Below are positions 1 through 6,020 of a stretch of DNA of 9,387 nucleotides, one piece after another. The notes under the pieces are model-generated. The model ran no database searches, had not been told where the DNA came from, and saw only the letters and a program-made list of their open reading frames with translations. The stretch is taken from the NCBI GenBank assembly GCA_910586575.1, contig CAJUJQ010000123.1, positions 1 through 9,387 on the forward strand, in the 5' to 3' direction. Each line of letters begins with the position of its first letter. The stretch's first letter is position 1. Origin of the DNA: an uncultured Clostridia bacterium (GTDB lineage Bacteria > Bacillota > Clostridia > Oscillospirales > Butyricicoccaceae). A program made the position numbers and the translations under genes.

Positions 1-1
1 G

Positions 2-952
2 GGCTACGGTTTTTTGCAGCAGGCGATTCAGAATTACTATGCCGGGAGGGGCGTCACGCTCGCGCAGGAGGAAATCTTTATTTCGGACGGCGCGAAAAGC
101 GACCTGGGCAATATACTGGATTTGTTCGCGCAGGATAATACCGTGCTGATTCCAGACCCGGTGTACCCGGTTTATGTCGATACCAATATTATGGCGGGGC
201 GCAAGGTGGTTTTCGCCAACGCGAACGAAGGAAACGGCTTTTTGCCGCTGCCGAATGTCGGGGTAAAGGCTGACCTGGTTTATATTTGCTCGCCCAACAA
301 CCCAACTGGTGCGGCCTACGACCGCGCAGGGTTACAGCAGTGGGTTGATTACGCGCGGGAAAACGGCGCGGTCATCCTGTATGACGCGGCGTATGAGTGC
401 TTTATTACCGATTCCGCATTGCCGCGTTCGATTTTCGAGCTGGACGGCGCAAAGGAATGCGCGATTGAATTTTGTTCCTTCTCGAAAATGGCAGGCTTTA
501 CGGGGACGCGCTGCGGCTATACGGTCGTACCGGAGGCTCTCGCCGGGGGTGTGCTGCGCAAAATGTGGCTGCGCCGCCAGACAACCAAATTTAATGGTGT
601 GCCGTACATCGTCCAGCGCGCGGCAGAAGCCGTTTTCACGGAGCAGGGGCAAAGGGAAATTCATGAAGCGCTTGCTTATTACCAGAAAAACGCAAAGGTG
701 CTGTCCGACACGCTGACCGGATTGGGGATCTGGTACACCGGCGGTCAGAATAGCCCGTATCTGTGGCTGAAATGCCCGAACGGAATGAAAAGCTGGGAAT
801 TCTTTGATTATCTGCTGGAGAACGCCAACTTGGTTGGCACGCCCGGCGCGGGCTTCGGCAAAAACGGCGCGAACTTCTTCCGGCTGACCGCTTTCGGGGA
901 CCAGCAAAAGACACGGGAAGCGGCGGAACGCCTGACAAAACTTCTGAAATGA
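2..952 (+). CDS. dapL: LL-diaminopimelate aminotransferase, 5'-truncated by window edge
   Basis: This is a PLP-dependent class I/II aminotransferase. It converts tetrahydrodipicolinate plus glutamate directly to LL-diaminopimelate, the one-step route to lysine and peptidoglycan precursors, in the cytoplasm. The frame is open from the first bases (GYGFLQQAI...), so the start lies upstream. About 316 residues are visible, against roughly 390-410 for the family, so the N-terminal ~80 residues are missing. Visible hallmarks are ISDGAKSDLGN, the substrate/PLP loop SPNNPTG, YDAAYE, and the Schiff-base segment SFSKMAGFTGTRCGYTVVP, whose lysine codon is at 485-487. The GFTGTR(C) context is typical of DapL rather than of aspartate aminotransferases. 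The TTG at 14 could be mistaken for a start, but the coding similarity continues upstream of it. The stop overlaps ATG 949 as ATGA. Family assignment is firm; substrate specificity is inferred from motif context. Confidence 0.93.
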   Translation, partial: GYGFLQQAIQNYYAGRGVTLAQEEIFISDGAKSDLGNILDLFAQDNTVLIPDPVYPVYVDTNIMAGRKVVFANANEGNGFLPLPNVGVKADLVYICSPNNPTGAAYDRAGLQQWVDYARENGAVILYDAAYECFITDSALPRSIFELDGAKECAIEFCSFSKMAGFTGTRCGYTVVPEALAGGVLRKMWLRRQTTKFNGVPYIVQRAAEAVFTEQGQREIHEALAYYQKNAKVLSDTLTGLGIWYTGGQNSPYLWLKCPNGMKSWEFFDYLLENANLVGTPGAGFGKNGANFFRLTAFGDQQKTREAAERLTKLLK

Positions 953-963
953 ACTGTGATACC

Positions 964-967
964 GGAG
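964..967 (+). promoter_or_regulatory. ribosome binding site deciding the start at 973
   Basis: GGAG with a 5-nt spacer before ATG 973. The competing in-frame ATG 949 has no purine-rich element at a workable distance, so 973 is preferred. Confidence 0.6.
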
Positions 968-972
968 AATGT

Positions 973-1380
973 ATGGAAAAACCATATTTTTTAATCGATT
1001 TTTTTCCGGCGTGTGTCCCGGCGGCGCGCGCGGAAGCTTTCGTCGCCGCCGAGGAGTGGCTTTTGACGGAGGACGTGCCGGATTTTTCTCGGCGGGTCAC
1101 GCGGATTTTGCTCAAGCTGTCCTGTTACTTTGAATGTGAATTTGTCCACGATGGGAAAGCGGTCATGCCGTCCGGCGCGGTGCTCTTGGAAACAGTGTCC
1201 ACTGTGGTTGTCCGGCGGCACGGTACGCTGGAAATCGGCATTGCCGCAGAGGATACCCTGATTACGCTGGACGCGGGGGACTTGTATTTGACCGTTTATC
1301 ATCCAAGCGCCCGCGCGGTGCGCCTTTTGCAGCAACTGGCCGCTTCGGAGGGGCTGTTCTGGCGGCAGGGCAATGCATAA
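973..1380 (+). CDS. small hypothetical protein coupled to dapL (135 aa)
   Basis: I do not recognise this protein. It is a soluble-looking, mixed alpha/beta sequence without a signal peptide or membrane segment. It starts MEKPYFLIDFFP and contains a beta-rich middle (VLLETVSTVVVRRHGTLEIGI) followed by LTVYHPSARAVRLLQQLAASEG at the C-terminus. I place the start at ATG 973, because GGAG at 964-967 lies 5 nt upstream of it. The frame also contains ATG 949, overlapping the dapL stop as ATGA, but that codon has no ribosome binding site, and using it would add MNCDTGEC. With the 973 start the gene begins 20 nt after the dapL stop and is very likely cotranscribed with it. It is followed immediately by the hairpin terminator. 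A role in diaminopimelate or cell-wall metabolism would be a guess based only on position. Confidence 0.75.
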   Translation: MEKPYFLIDFFPACVPAARAEAFVAAEEWLLTEDVPDFSRRVTRILLKLSCYFECEFVHDGKAVMPSGAVLLETVSTVVVRRHGTLEIGIAAEDTLITLDAGDLYLTVYHPSARAVRLLQQLAASEGLFWRQGNA

Positions 1381-1386
1381 AGTTCA

Positions 1387-1420
1387 AAAAAGCACGATTT
1401 CGCTTGAAACCGTGCTTTTT
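1387..1420. terminator. bidirectional intrinsic terminator between convergent genes
   Basis: AAAAAGCACG at 1387-1396 pairs with CGTGCTTTTT at 1411-1420. The stem continues inward as TTTC/GAAA around the loop GCTT. On the + strand RNA the junction holds one A/C mismatch (1397/1410), while on the - strand RNA the same position is a G-U wobble, so the - strand stem is uninterrupted. Reading + gives a T5 tail, and reading - gives T6. It lies 6 nt after the 135-aa gene's stop and 3 nt from the stop of the convergent coiled-coil gene, so it most likely ends both transcripts. Confidence 0.9.
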
Positions 1421-1423
1421 GCT

Positions 1424-1975
1424 TTACGAGTATGAAACCTTCATGTGCTGCTTGCGGTAGGTATCGTTATCCTTCCGCTTCAGCTCGGATTCAATCTGCG
1501 ACAGCTGTTTTTCCAGCTGCCTTTTTTTGTCCGGGTCCTGCTCCCGCTGAATCCTTTGCTGAAGTTCTTTCCGTTTTTCCTTCAGCTTTTTGATTTCGCG
1601 GTCTACCTGATCGGTGTTTACGGTACAGGTTTCAGGCTTTTTGCCGCCCTTTTGGGGTGCGGCTTTGTCAGGTTCCTGCGAGCCGTCTGGCGTTTCATCG
1701 GTTTCCCTGGGCAGCTCCGGCGCATCGGCTTCCGGCGAGGGTACGGCCTCCGGCGCGTCAAAGGCGATGCCCGGCGCTCCGTCCGCTTCCGGTACAACCC
1801 GGTAAATGCCAATCGGCTGGTTCAGCGCTTTGTCGGTCGGGACGTATTCGTCATACTGCGGCGGACGCGCCTGCTCCGGGCGGTTGGTTTCCGGTGACCT
1901 TTCCTGCGTTTCCCGCGCTTCGCGGATGTCCCGCAGCAGGGATGTACGGCCGGGCTGGATGGTCGGGAAGTTCAT
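1424..1975 (-). CDS. Pro/Glu-rich protein with C-terminal charged coiled coil (183 aa)
   Basis: The function is unknown. Residues 1-30 are polar and basic/acidic (MNFPTIQPGRTSLLRDI). Residues ~30-120 are low-complexity and rich in Pro, Glu, Asp and Ala, with the more ordered patch YDEYVPTDK / PIGIYRVVPEADG. Residues ~122-168 form a strongly charged heptad-like coiled coil (DREIKKLKEKRKEL, then QLEKQLSQIESELKRKDND), followed by the tail TYRKQHMKVSYS. The coil resembles FlxA-like coiled-coil proteins, a weak family hint from memory only. There is no signal peptide or membrane segment, and one Cys (117). The start is ATG 1975, because AAGGAGG (1984-1990) lies 8 nt upstream. An in-frame GTG at 2005 falls inside a hairpin and lacks a ribosome binding site. 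The gene lies 54 nt beyond the kinase stop and has its own predicted promoter and a paired direct repeat, which suggests control by the adjacent LytTR regulator. It could be a cytoplasmic scaffold or regulator; no enzymatic motif is visible. Confidence 0.85.
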   Translation of the reverse strand: MNFPTIQPGRTSLLRDIREARETQERSPETNRPEQARPPQYDEYVPTDKALNQPIGIYRVVPEADGAPGIAFDAPEAVPSPEADAPELPRETDETPDGSQEPDKAAPQKGGKKPETCTVNTDQVDREIKKLKEKRKELQQRIQREQDPDKKRQLEKQLSQIESELKRKDNDTYRKQHMKVSYS

Positions 1976-1983
1976 CAAAAACA

Positions 1984-1990
1984 CCTCCTT
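1984..1990 (-). promoter_or_regulatory. strong ribosome binding site setting start 1975
   Basis: On the - strand this reads AAGGAGG with an 8-nt spacer (TGTTTTTG) to ATG 1975. It rules out the longer frame starting at GTG 2005. Confidence 0.85.
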
Positions 1991-2001
1991 TTTCAAGATT
2001 T

Positions 2002-2022
2002 CCACATCGGCTTCCGATGTGG
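2002..2022 (-). repeat. perfect 9-bp inverted repeat in the 5' leader (RNA hairpin)
   Basis: CCACATCGG and CCGATGTGG flank a 3-nt loop. A few extra outer pairs (AGAT with ATCT) are possible. Read in the - direction the hairpin is followed by AAATCTTGAAAAAGG, not a T-run, so it is not an intrinsic terminator for the kinase transcript. It falls about 3 nt after the transcription start predicted from the -10 box at 2032-2037. It would therefore cap the 5' end of the coiled-coil gene's mRNA, ahead of the ribosome binding site at 1984-1990. Likely roles are 5'-end stabilisation or a regulator-binding dyad; neither can be decided here. Confidence 0.7.
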
Positions 2023-2029
2023 GATATCT

Positions 2030-3355
2030 TTATTGTAGAGGCTGCGTTTTGGGAGTGCAATCGGATTGTTGTGAAATGTCCTGCGGATGCTGTGAAATGT
2101 CAAGCAGAATACTCAGGCAGGCGGTGTGCCCGTCCATCGAAAGCGCGGTGCTGCCGCCGTATTTTTCTACTGTCCATTGGATGTTAGAAAGGCCGGTGCC
2201 TGCCCGAAAACCGGTCTTGTCCGTGCTGTTTTCCACCTCTATCAGCAGAAAATCACCCTGCAAACGGTTGGAAACGTGGATGAAGCCTGATTCCAGCGTT
2301 TCACAGGCGTGCAATGCGTTGTCCAGCGCGTTTGCAAGCAGGATACAGAAATCGAGGTCATCCACCGCGCAGGGGGAGGGGACGCTGAGCGCGGCGGTAA
2401 AGCGGATGCCCTTTTGCTGCGCAAGCGCCGCCTTGTTTTCCAGCAAGATGTCCAAGACCGGATGACCGGTATGAAAGGGGTTGGAAAGCGGCTGTGCCGC
2501 GCCGTCCAGCTGCCCGAGATATTCCACCGCGCGGCGGTACTCGCCGCTGTCGAGCAGGCCGCGCAGAACCAGCAAATGGTTGCGCAGGTCGTGACGGAGT
2601 GCGGCGGCAGCGGCGCTGCGCTCCTGCGCTTCCGCAACGTATTGCTGTTGAAAGCGGCTTTGTTGGGTGAGCGCCGTCATTTTCTCCCGCATGGAAAAAT
2701 AGCCGGTCAGCCTCCGGCAGGTGTACAGGATGCAGAAAATGCTGGCAAGTCCGAAAAACTGTATCAGAAACATCTGGATATGCGGGAAAACAGGGAGTGC
2801 AGGGTCTATTACCGTACTGTTTCCATAAAAAGAGTCGCTGACATAGCTGCCGACCGAAAAGATCAGGAGCAGCGGCGTCAGCGTCAGCAGGACAGATCCC
2901 AGCGGAATCCCTTCGGGTGGTATCAGAAAGCGCACAATCAGCCAATCACACAGGAACGCCAGCAGGATGGAAAGAAGGCTCCCGCCGTAGAAAATCAAGC
3001 CGCTGATGAGGAGCGGATACCTGGGATAAAAGGAAGCGCAAAGCGTATGATACAGCGGATTGAAAACGCCATAGCATAACTGCATGATTTCGACCGAAAG
3101 CAGCGCGGCCAGAAGAGCGGTTTGCCACTCGGAACGGAGATAAAGGGGGCCGTACAGCAGCAAAATGCAGGTATACAGCAGCCGCCAGAGCAAAACCGGG
3201 ATTTGCAGCATGGCGACTGTGAGCGACAGGAGCAAGAGGGGGAGCACCCGCCAGGTCAGGCGCTTACCGGCAAAGGCGCTGACAAACCAAAGGTTGATAA
3301 GCTGTTCCGCCAGCATCATCAGGGAGAGGAATACGGTTTCCGGCAGGCTGTTCAC
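2030..3355 (-). CDS. GHKL-type sensor histidine kinase, AgrC-like (441 aa)
   Basis: This is a membrane sensor kinase expected to phosphorylate the LytTR regulator encoded just upstream. Residues ~5-215 hold about six or seven hydrophobic segments, with no obvious extracellular sensor domain. A linker helix (~218-250) follows. The phospho-acceptor motif is RHDLRNHL with His255, the N box is ANALDNALHA (~341-350) and the G box is GTGLSNI (~386-392). This is the GHKL/HATPase_c_5 arrangement seen in AgrC and related peptide or stress sensors. I choose GTG 3355, because GGAGG (3364-3368) lies 8 nt upstream and the GTG overlaps the regulator's TGA as GTGA. An ATG at 3370 in frame sits on top of that ribosome binding site. 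The last ~20 residues (DISQHPQDISQQSD...) form an unusual tail whose DNA carries the putative operator and promoter of the next gene. The ligand is unknown. Confidence 0.92.
   Translation of the reverse strand: MNSLPETVFLSLMMLAEQLINLWFVSAFAGKRLTWRVLPLLLLSLTVAMLQIPVLLWRLLYTCILLLYGPLYLRSEWQTALLAALLSVEIMQLCYGVFNPLYHTLCASFYPRYPLLISGLIFYGGSLLSILLAFLCDWLIVRFLIPPEGIPLGSVLLTLTPLLLIFSVGSYVSDSFYGNSTVIDPALPVFPHIQMFLIQFFGLASIFCILYTCRRLTGYFSMREKMTALTQQSRFQQQYVAEAQERSAAAAALRHDLRNHLLVLRGLLDSGEYRRAVEYLGQLDGAAQPLSNPFHTGHPVLDILLENKAALAQQKGIRFTAALSVPSPCAVDDLDFCILLANALDNALHACETLESGFIHVSNRLQGDFLLIEVENSTDKTGFRAGTGLSNIQWTVEKYGGSTALSMDGHTACLSILLDISQHPQDISQQSDCTPKTQPLQ
2032..2060 (-). promoter_or_regulatory. predicted sigma-A promoter for the coiled-coil gene
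   Basis: On the - strand, TTGCAC (2060-2055) is followed after 17 nt by TACAAT (2037-2032), five of six bases matching the -10 consensus. The -35 keeps only the TTG core, which fits an activator-dependent promoter. The -10 box overlaps the last base of the kinase stop codon (2030-2032). The predicted transcription start is near 2025, giving a leader of about 50 nt before ATG 1975. This is seen by eye and not experimentally supported. Confidence 0.6.
2070..2101 (-). promoter_or_regulatory. 11-bp direct repeat, 21-bp period: candidate LytTR operator
   Basis: GACATTTCACA occurs twice on the - strand, at 2101-2091 and 2080-2070, with a 10-nt spacer and a start-to-start distance of 21 bp (two helical turns). 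The inner copy ends 9 nt before the predicted -35 box. LytTR regulators such as AgrA bind pairs of ~9-bp direct repeats with this spacing upstream of -35. As I recall it, the general LytTR consensus is [TA][AC][CA]GTTN[AG][TG], and ACATTTCAC fits it at most positions. The repeat lies inside the kinase gene and encodes DISQ twice, in a tail beyond the conserved ATPase domain. Binding by the LytTR regulator encoded at 3352-4068 is inference. Confidence 0.55.
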
Positions 3356-4068
3356 AGGGCAGGCCTCCATTGCTTCATATATTGCAGGACGGCGGCGGAA
3401 AGCTGCTCCCGGCGCAGGCGGGAAACCGGGATTTCCTCCCCGGTGGAGAGCGCTGCGAATCCAGGATGGCAGCTTTGGAGATACTGTAAATTGACCAGAT
3501 AGCTGCGGTGGCAGCGGAAAAAGCGGCTGTCCAACTTGGTTTCCAGCACTTCGAGCTTTTCGTAGTAGTTGATCACCGGCATATGGTGCAGATGCAGATA
3601 AACCTTGCGGTTGATGACCTCGCAGTAAACGATTTCCCGGAAGGGGATGAGCGTGTAATCATTGCCGCGCTGCACAAGCAATCGCTGTTCCTGCCCGCTG
3701 CGCAGGGTTTGCAGCAGGCGCTCCATCGTGCCGGTGAACGCGGCCGGTTCCAGCGGCTTAACCAGGTAATCAAATGCCTGCACTTCAAAAGCGCGGAACA
3801 CCTGCTCCCGCAGGATGGTCACGAAAATCAGCAAGCCGGAAAAACCGCGCCTGCGCAGGGCAAGTGCGGTTTCAAAGCCGTCCGGCGCGGGCATTTGGAC
3901 ATCCAGGAACAGGATATCGGGGGAGAGGCCGCTGTCGAGCAGCGCCCGCCCGCCGGAAAAGCACCGCAGCTCCGCCGGGATTTCCCGCGATGACAGGAAG
4001 CTGGAAACCTGTTCCGCGAGCTGATTGGCAATATAAGGTTCATCGTCACAGACCGCAATCCGCAGCAT
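3352..4068 (-). CDS. LytTR-family response regulator (238 aa)
   Basis: This is a DNA-binding response regulator of the AgrA/LytR class. The receiver domain spans residues ~2-118, with acidic pocket Asp8/Asp9, phospho-acceptor Asp56 (LFLDVQMP), Thr84, Tyr101 and Lys104 (FDYLVKPLE). The LytTR DNA-binding domain covers ~127-235, with the family signature FFRCHRSYLVNL. Its length is normal for the family. The start ATG 4068 is supported by AAGGAGG (4077-4083), 8 nt upstream. It precedes its kinase and overlaps it by 4 nt (GTGA), indicating translational coupling. It sits 62 nt downstream of the CPBP protease gene with no terminator between, so it may share that transcript. The best visible target is the direct repeat at 2070-2101; no similar pair was seen upstream of this gene itself. 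Confidence 0.95.
   Translation of the reverse strand: MLRIAVCDDEPYIANQLAEQVSSFLSSREIPAELRCFSGGRALLDSGLSPDILFLDVQMPAPDGFETALALRRRGFSGLLIFVTILREQVFRAFEVQAFDYLVKPLEPAAFTGTMERLLQTLRSGQEQRLLVQRGNDYTLIPFREIVYCEVINRKVYLHLHHMPVINYYEKLEVLETKLDSRFFRCHRSYLVNLQYLQSCHPGFAALSTGEEIPVSRLRREQLSAAVLQYMKQWRPAL
3364..3368 (-). promoter_or_regulatory. ribosome binding site deciding the GTG start of the kinase
   Basis: GGAGG on the - strand is followed by 8 nt and then GTG 3355. The ATG at 3370-3368 overlaps this element and has no good site of its own, so annotations starting with MEACPV are probably five residues too long. Confidence 0.7.
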
Positions 4069-4130
4069 GGGAAGCGCCTCCTTTTATGGTTTCTTCTGTT
4101 TGGCGCGGTAATTGCCGTTGCAGCAGGATT

Positions 4131-5063
4131 TTATGCCGGAATGGCGCTTTCCAGCGTCCGCACGGTATAGATGAGCAGCAGCAGTACGACCGGGATCGAG
4201 GTTAGGAACCATTTGACGACCGGCGGCCCGTCGTCCCGGCACCAGTGAATCAGCGATTCCCGCCGCGTCATGCACCAGTAAATAACATAGGCGGCGCTGA
4301 GCAGGATGGCAATGGAATAAAACGACCATACCAAATTCCATTCGTCCGGAAGCAGGCCGATAAACTCAACAATCAGGTTGTTGGCAGCGTGCGCCGCGAT
4401 CGACGCGCGCAGGGAAAACCGCTGCGCGATATAGCCGAACAGCAGCCCGCAGGCGAACGCGGTCGGCAGCTGCACCAGGTTATTATGCATCAGGCCGAAT
4501 AAAATGGCGCTGATGACCAAAGCAAAGCCGCGCCCCCAGGGTTCCAGCCAGCGGAGCACCGCGCCGCGAAAAATCAGCTCTTCAACGAAGGGTGCAATAA
4601 GTACCGAATAAAGGAACATGGACACTGTGGCCGATGTGCCGGTCGAAACGGCGGTTGCTTCTTCCAGAGAATATCCCATCCGCTCCACAAAGTGTTCCAG
4701 CGGAATAGTGACAAGGGTAGAAAGCAGCTGAAGCCCGTTGATACCAACTATCGCAAGCAGGAACTGATATAGATGCATCCGCTCACCGGGGCAGGGGCGG
4801 CGAAACCGCCTGCCCAGCAGCAGCAGGACGAATATAAGGCCGAGCAGTGATGCCGCAATCATGGAAAGGCCGCTGTTCAGCAGCCGGTCGTAGATTTCGC
4901 CTGAGGGCAGGCCGGGGTCCTGCGCCCGCCAATAGGCAGCCAGCGCGTCCTGAACGGAATAAGCTGTGATAATTAGCAGCAGTTCGTGCAGAATCAGCGT
5001 GAACGCAAGCCGCCGGAAATCCCGCCGCGCGGAGCGGCGCAGTGCATAGGATTCATCCCACAT
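4131..5063 (-). CDS. CPBP-family intramembrane metalloprotease (310 aa)
   Basis: This is a polytopic membrane protein of the CPBP (CAAX protease and bacteriocin-processing, Abi, PF02517) family. The conserved motifs are EELIFRG (Glu161, Glu162, Arg166), FGLMH (Phe189, His193) and AHAANN (His225, Asn229), so the predicted metal-binding and catalytic residues are all present. About eight hydrophobic segments are visible: two N-terminal of the core (~19-36, ~66-84), the core at ~100-235, and two C-terminal (~245-265, ~285-302). The start ATG 5063 has AAGGAGG at a 9-nt spacing and overlaps the end of the transporter gene by 11 nt. Members of the family include prenyl-protein endopeptidases and bacteriocin self-immunity or maturation proteins; most bacterial members are uncharacterised. 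Adjacency to a LytTR/GHKL pair allows a role in processing a peptide signal, but no such peptide gene is visible here. Confidence 0.9.
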   Translation of the reverse strand: MWDESYALRRSARRDFRRLAFTLILHELLLIITAYSVQDALAAYWRAQDPGLPSGEIYDRLLNSGLSMIAASLLGLIFVLLLLGRRFRRPCPGERMHLYQFLLAIVGINGLQLLSTLVTIPLEHFVERMGYSLEEATAVSTGTSATVSMFLYSVLIAPFVEELIFRGAVLRWLEPWGRGFALVISAILFGLMHNNLVQLPTAFACGLLFGYIAQRFSLRASIAAHAANNLIVEFIGLLPDEWNLVWSFYSIAILLSAAYVIYWCMTRRESLIHWCRDDGPPVVKWFLTSIPVVLLLLIYTVRTLESAIPA

Positions 5064-5973
5064 GGCGTGTTTCCTCCTTGCGGCGGGACAGGCGCGGGTA
5101 ATGGCCGTCGCTGAGTATCACGCCGATGATGACCAGCAGCACCCCGGCAGCCCCCATCAGGGTCAGGTGTTCCCCGAGTACGGCTGCGGCAACAATGATG
5201 GTTACGACCGGCGTCATATAAATATAAACGCTCGATTTGACTGCGCCCAGATAGCTGACCGCCGTATTCCAGGTGACAAAGCCAAGTGCGCTTGCAAGGA
5301 AGCTCAGATGGACGAGGTTAAACAGGTTGACTGGCTGGGACAGGGTTTCCAGCGTGGGAGTAAAGCCCGAGATTACGACATACGGCGACATAAAGACCAG
5401 ACCCCACAGGAAGAAGCGCCGGGTCAGGAGCGCCGGGGTGTATCCGGCTTCGGACAGGCGGCGCACCATGATGGAGTACACGCCCCACGCAACCGCAGCC
5501 GCCAGCGCGAGCAGGTCGCCCTTGGGGCTAAGCTCGACAGCGGAGCCGCTGTAATTGAGCAGGAACACCCCGGCAATCGCCGCCGCGAAGCCCGCGAAGA
5601 AGCTGGGTTTCAAACGTTCTCCTTTTAGGAAAAAGCCGGCGAGAATCGCGGTAAACAGCGGCGCGGTGGAAACAATAACGCCAATATTGGACGCGGTCGA
5701 ATATAGCAGCGCGATATTTTCAAACGAATAGTAAATCGTAATGCCGCACAGCCCCGCAATCGCGCACCAAAGCTCATGGCGGCGCTCCTTCAGGTGGAGC
5801 ATCCGCGGGTTGAACGCCCACAGCGCAAGATAGCCGAACACAAAGCGGATGAATAAAATCTCGGCGGGGGAGAAGGAGCGCAGCAGGATTTTGGTCGAGA
5901 TAAAGGTTGTGCCCCAGATTAAGATGGTGAAACCGGCGAACAGATGCCCGCGCAGCCTTTGGTTCAAATTCAT
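5053..5973 (-). CDS. EamA/DMT-superfamily transporter (306 aa)
   Basis: This is an inner-membrane drug/metabolite transporter with two EamA repeats (residues ~8-140 and ~152-288) and ten predicted membrane segments, the usual size. Typical features are the N-terminal AGFTILIWGTTFISTKILL, the end of the first repeat around PLFTAILAGFFLKGERL, and the second-repeat match PVVTIIVAAAVLGEHLT. Substrates in this superfamily range from amino acids to nucleotide sugars and cannot be predicted here. The start ATG 5973 has AAGGAG (5985-5990) at a rather long 11-nt spacing; no closer alternative exists. It follows mnmA by 47 nt. That gap contains a T-run but only a weak 3-bp GC stem, so a terminator is doubtful. 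It ends inside the CPBP gene. Confidence 0.93.
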   Translation of the reverse strand: MNLNQRLRGHLFAGFTILIWGTTFISTKILLRSFSPAEILFIRFVFGYLALWAFNPRMLHLKERRHELWCAIAGLCGITIYYSFENIALLYSTASNIGVIVSTAPLFTAILAGFFLKGERLKPSFFAGFAAAIAGVFLLNYSGSAVELSPKGDLLALAAAVAWGVYSIMVRRLSEAGYTPALLTRRFFLWGLVFMSPYVVISGFTPTLETLSQPVNLFNLVHLSFLASALGFVTWNTAVSYLGAVKSSVYIYMTPVVTIIVAAAVLGEHLTLMGAAGVLLVIIGVILSDGHYPRLSRRKEETRHVG

Positions 5974-6020
5974 AGAATGGATGTCTCCTTAACAACAAAA
6001 AACATTCCCGCAAACGGTTA

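Noticed and set aside
14..14. TTG as the start of dapL
   Set aside because: In-frame residues GYGF upstream match the aminotransferase alignment, and the protein would lack about 80 N-terminal residues. The gene is cut by the window edge.
4069..4130. Possible promoter or small peptide gene between the CPBP protease and the response regulator
   Set aside because: No -35/-10 pair stands out and 62 nt is too short for a pheromone gene. Only the regulator's ribosome binding site is clear.
5974..6020. Possible terminator or promoter in the 47-nt gap between mnmA and the EamA gene
   Set aside because: The T-run is preceded by only a CCG/CGG three-pair stem, and no convincing -35/-10 pair is present, so read-through is more likely.
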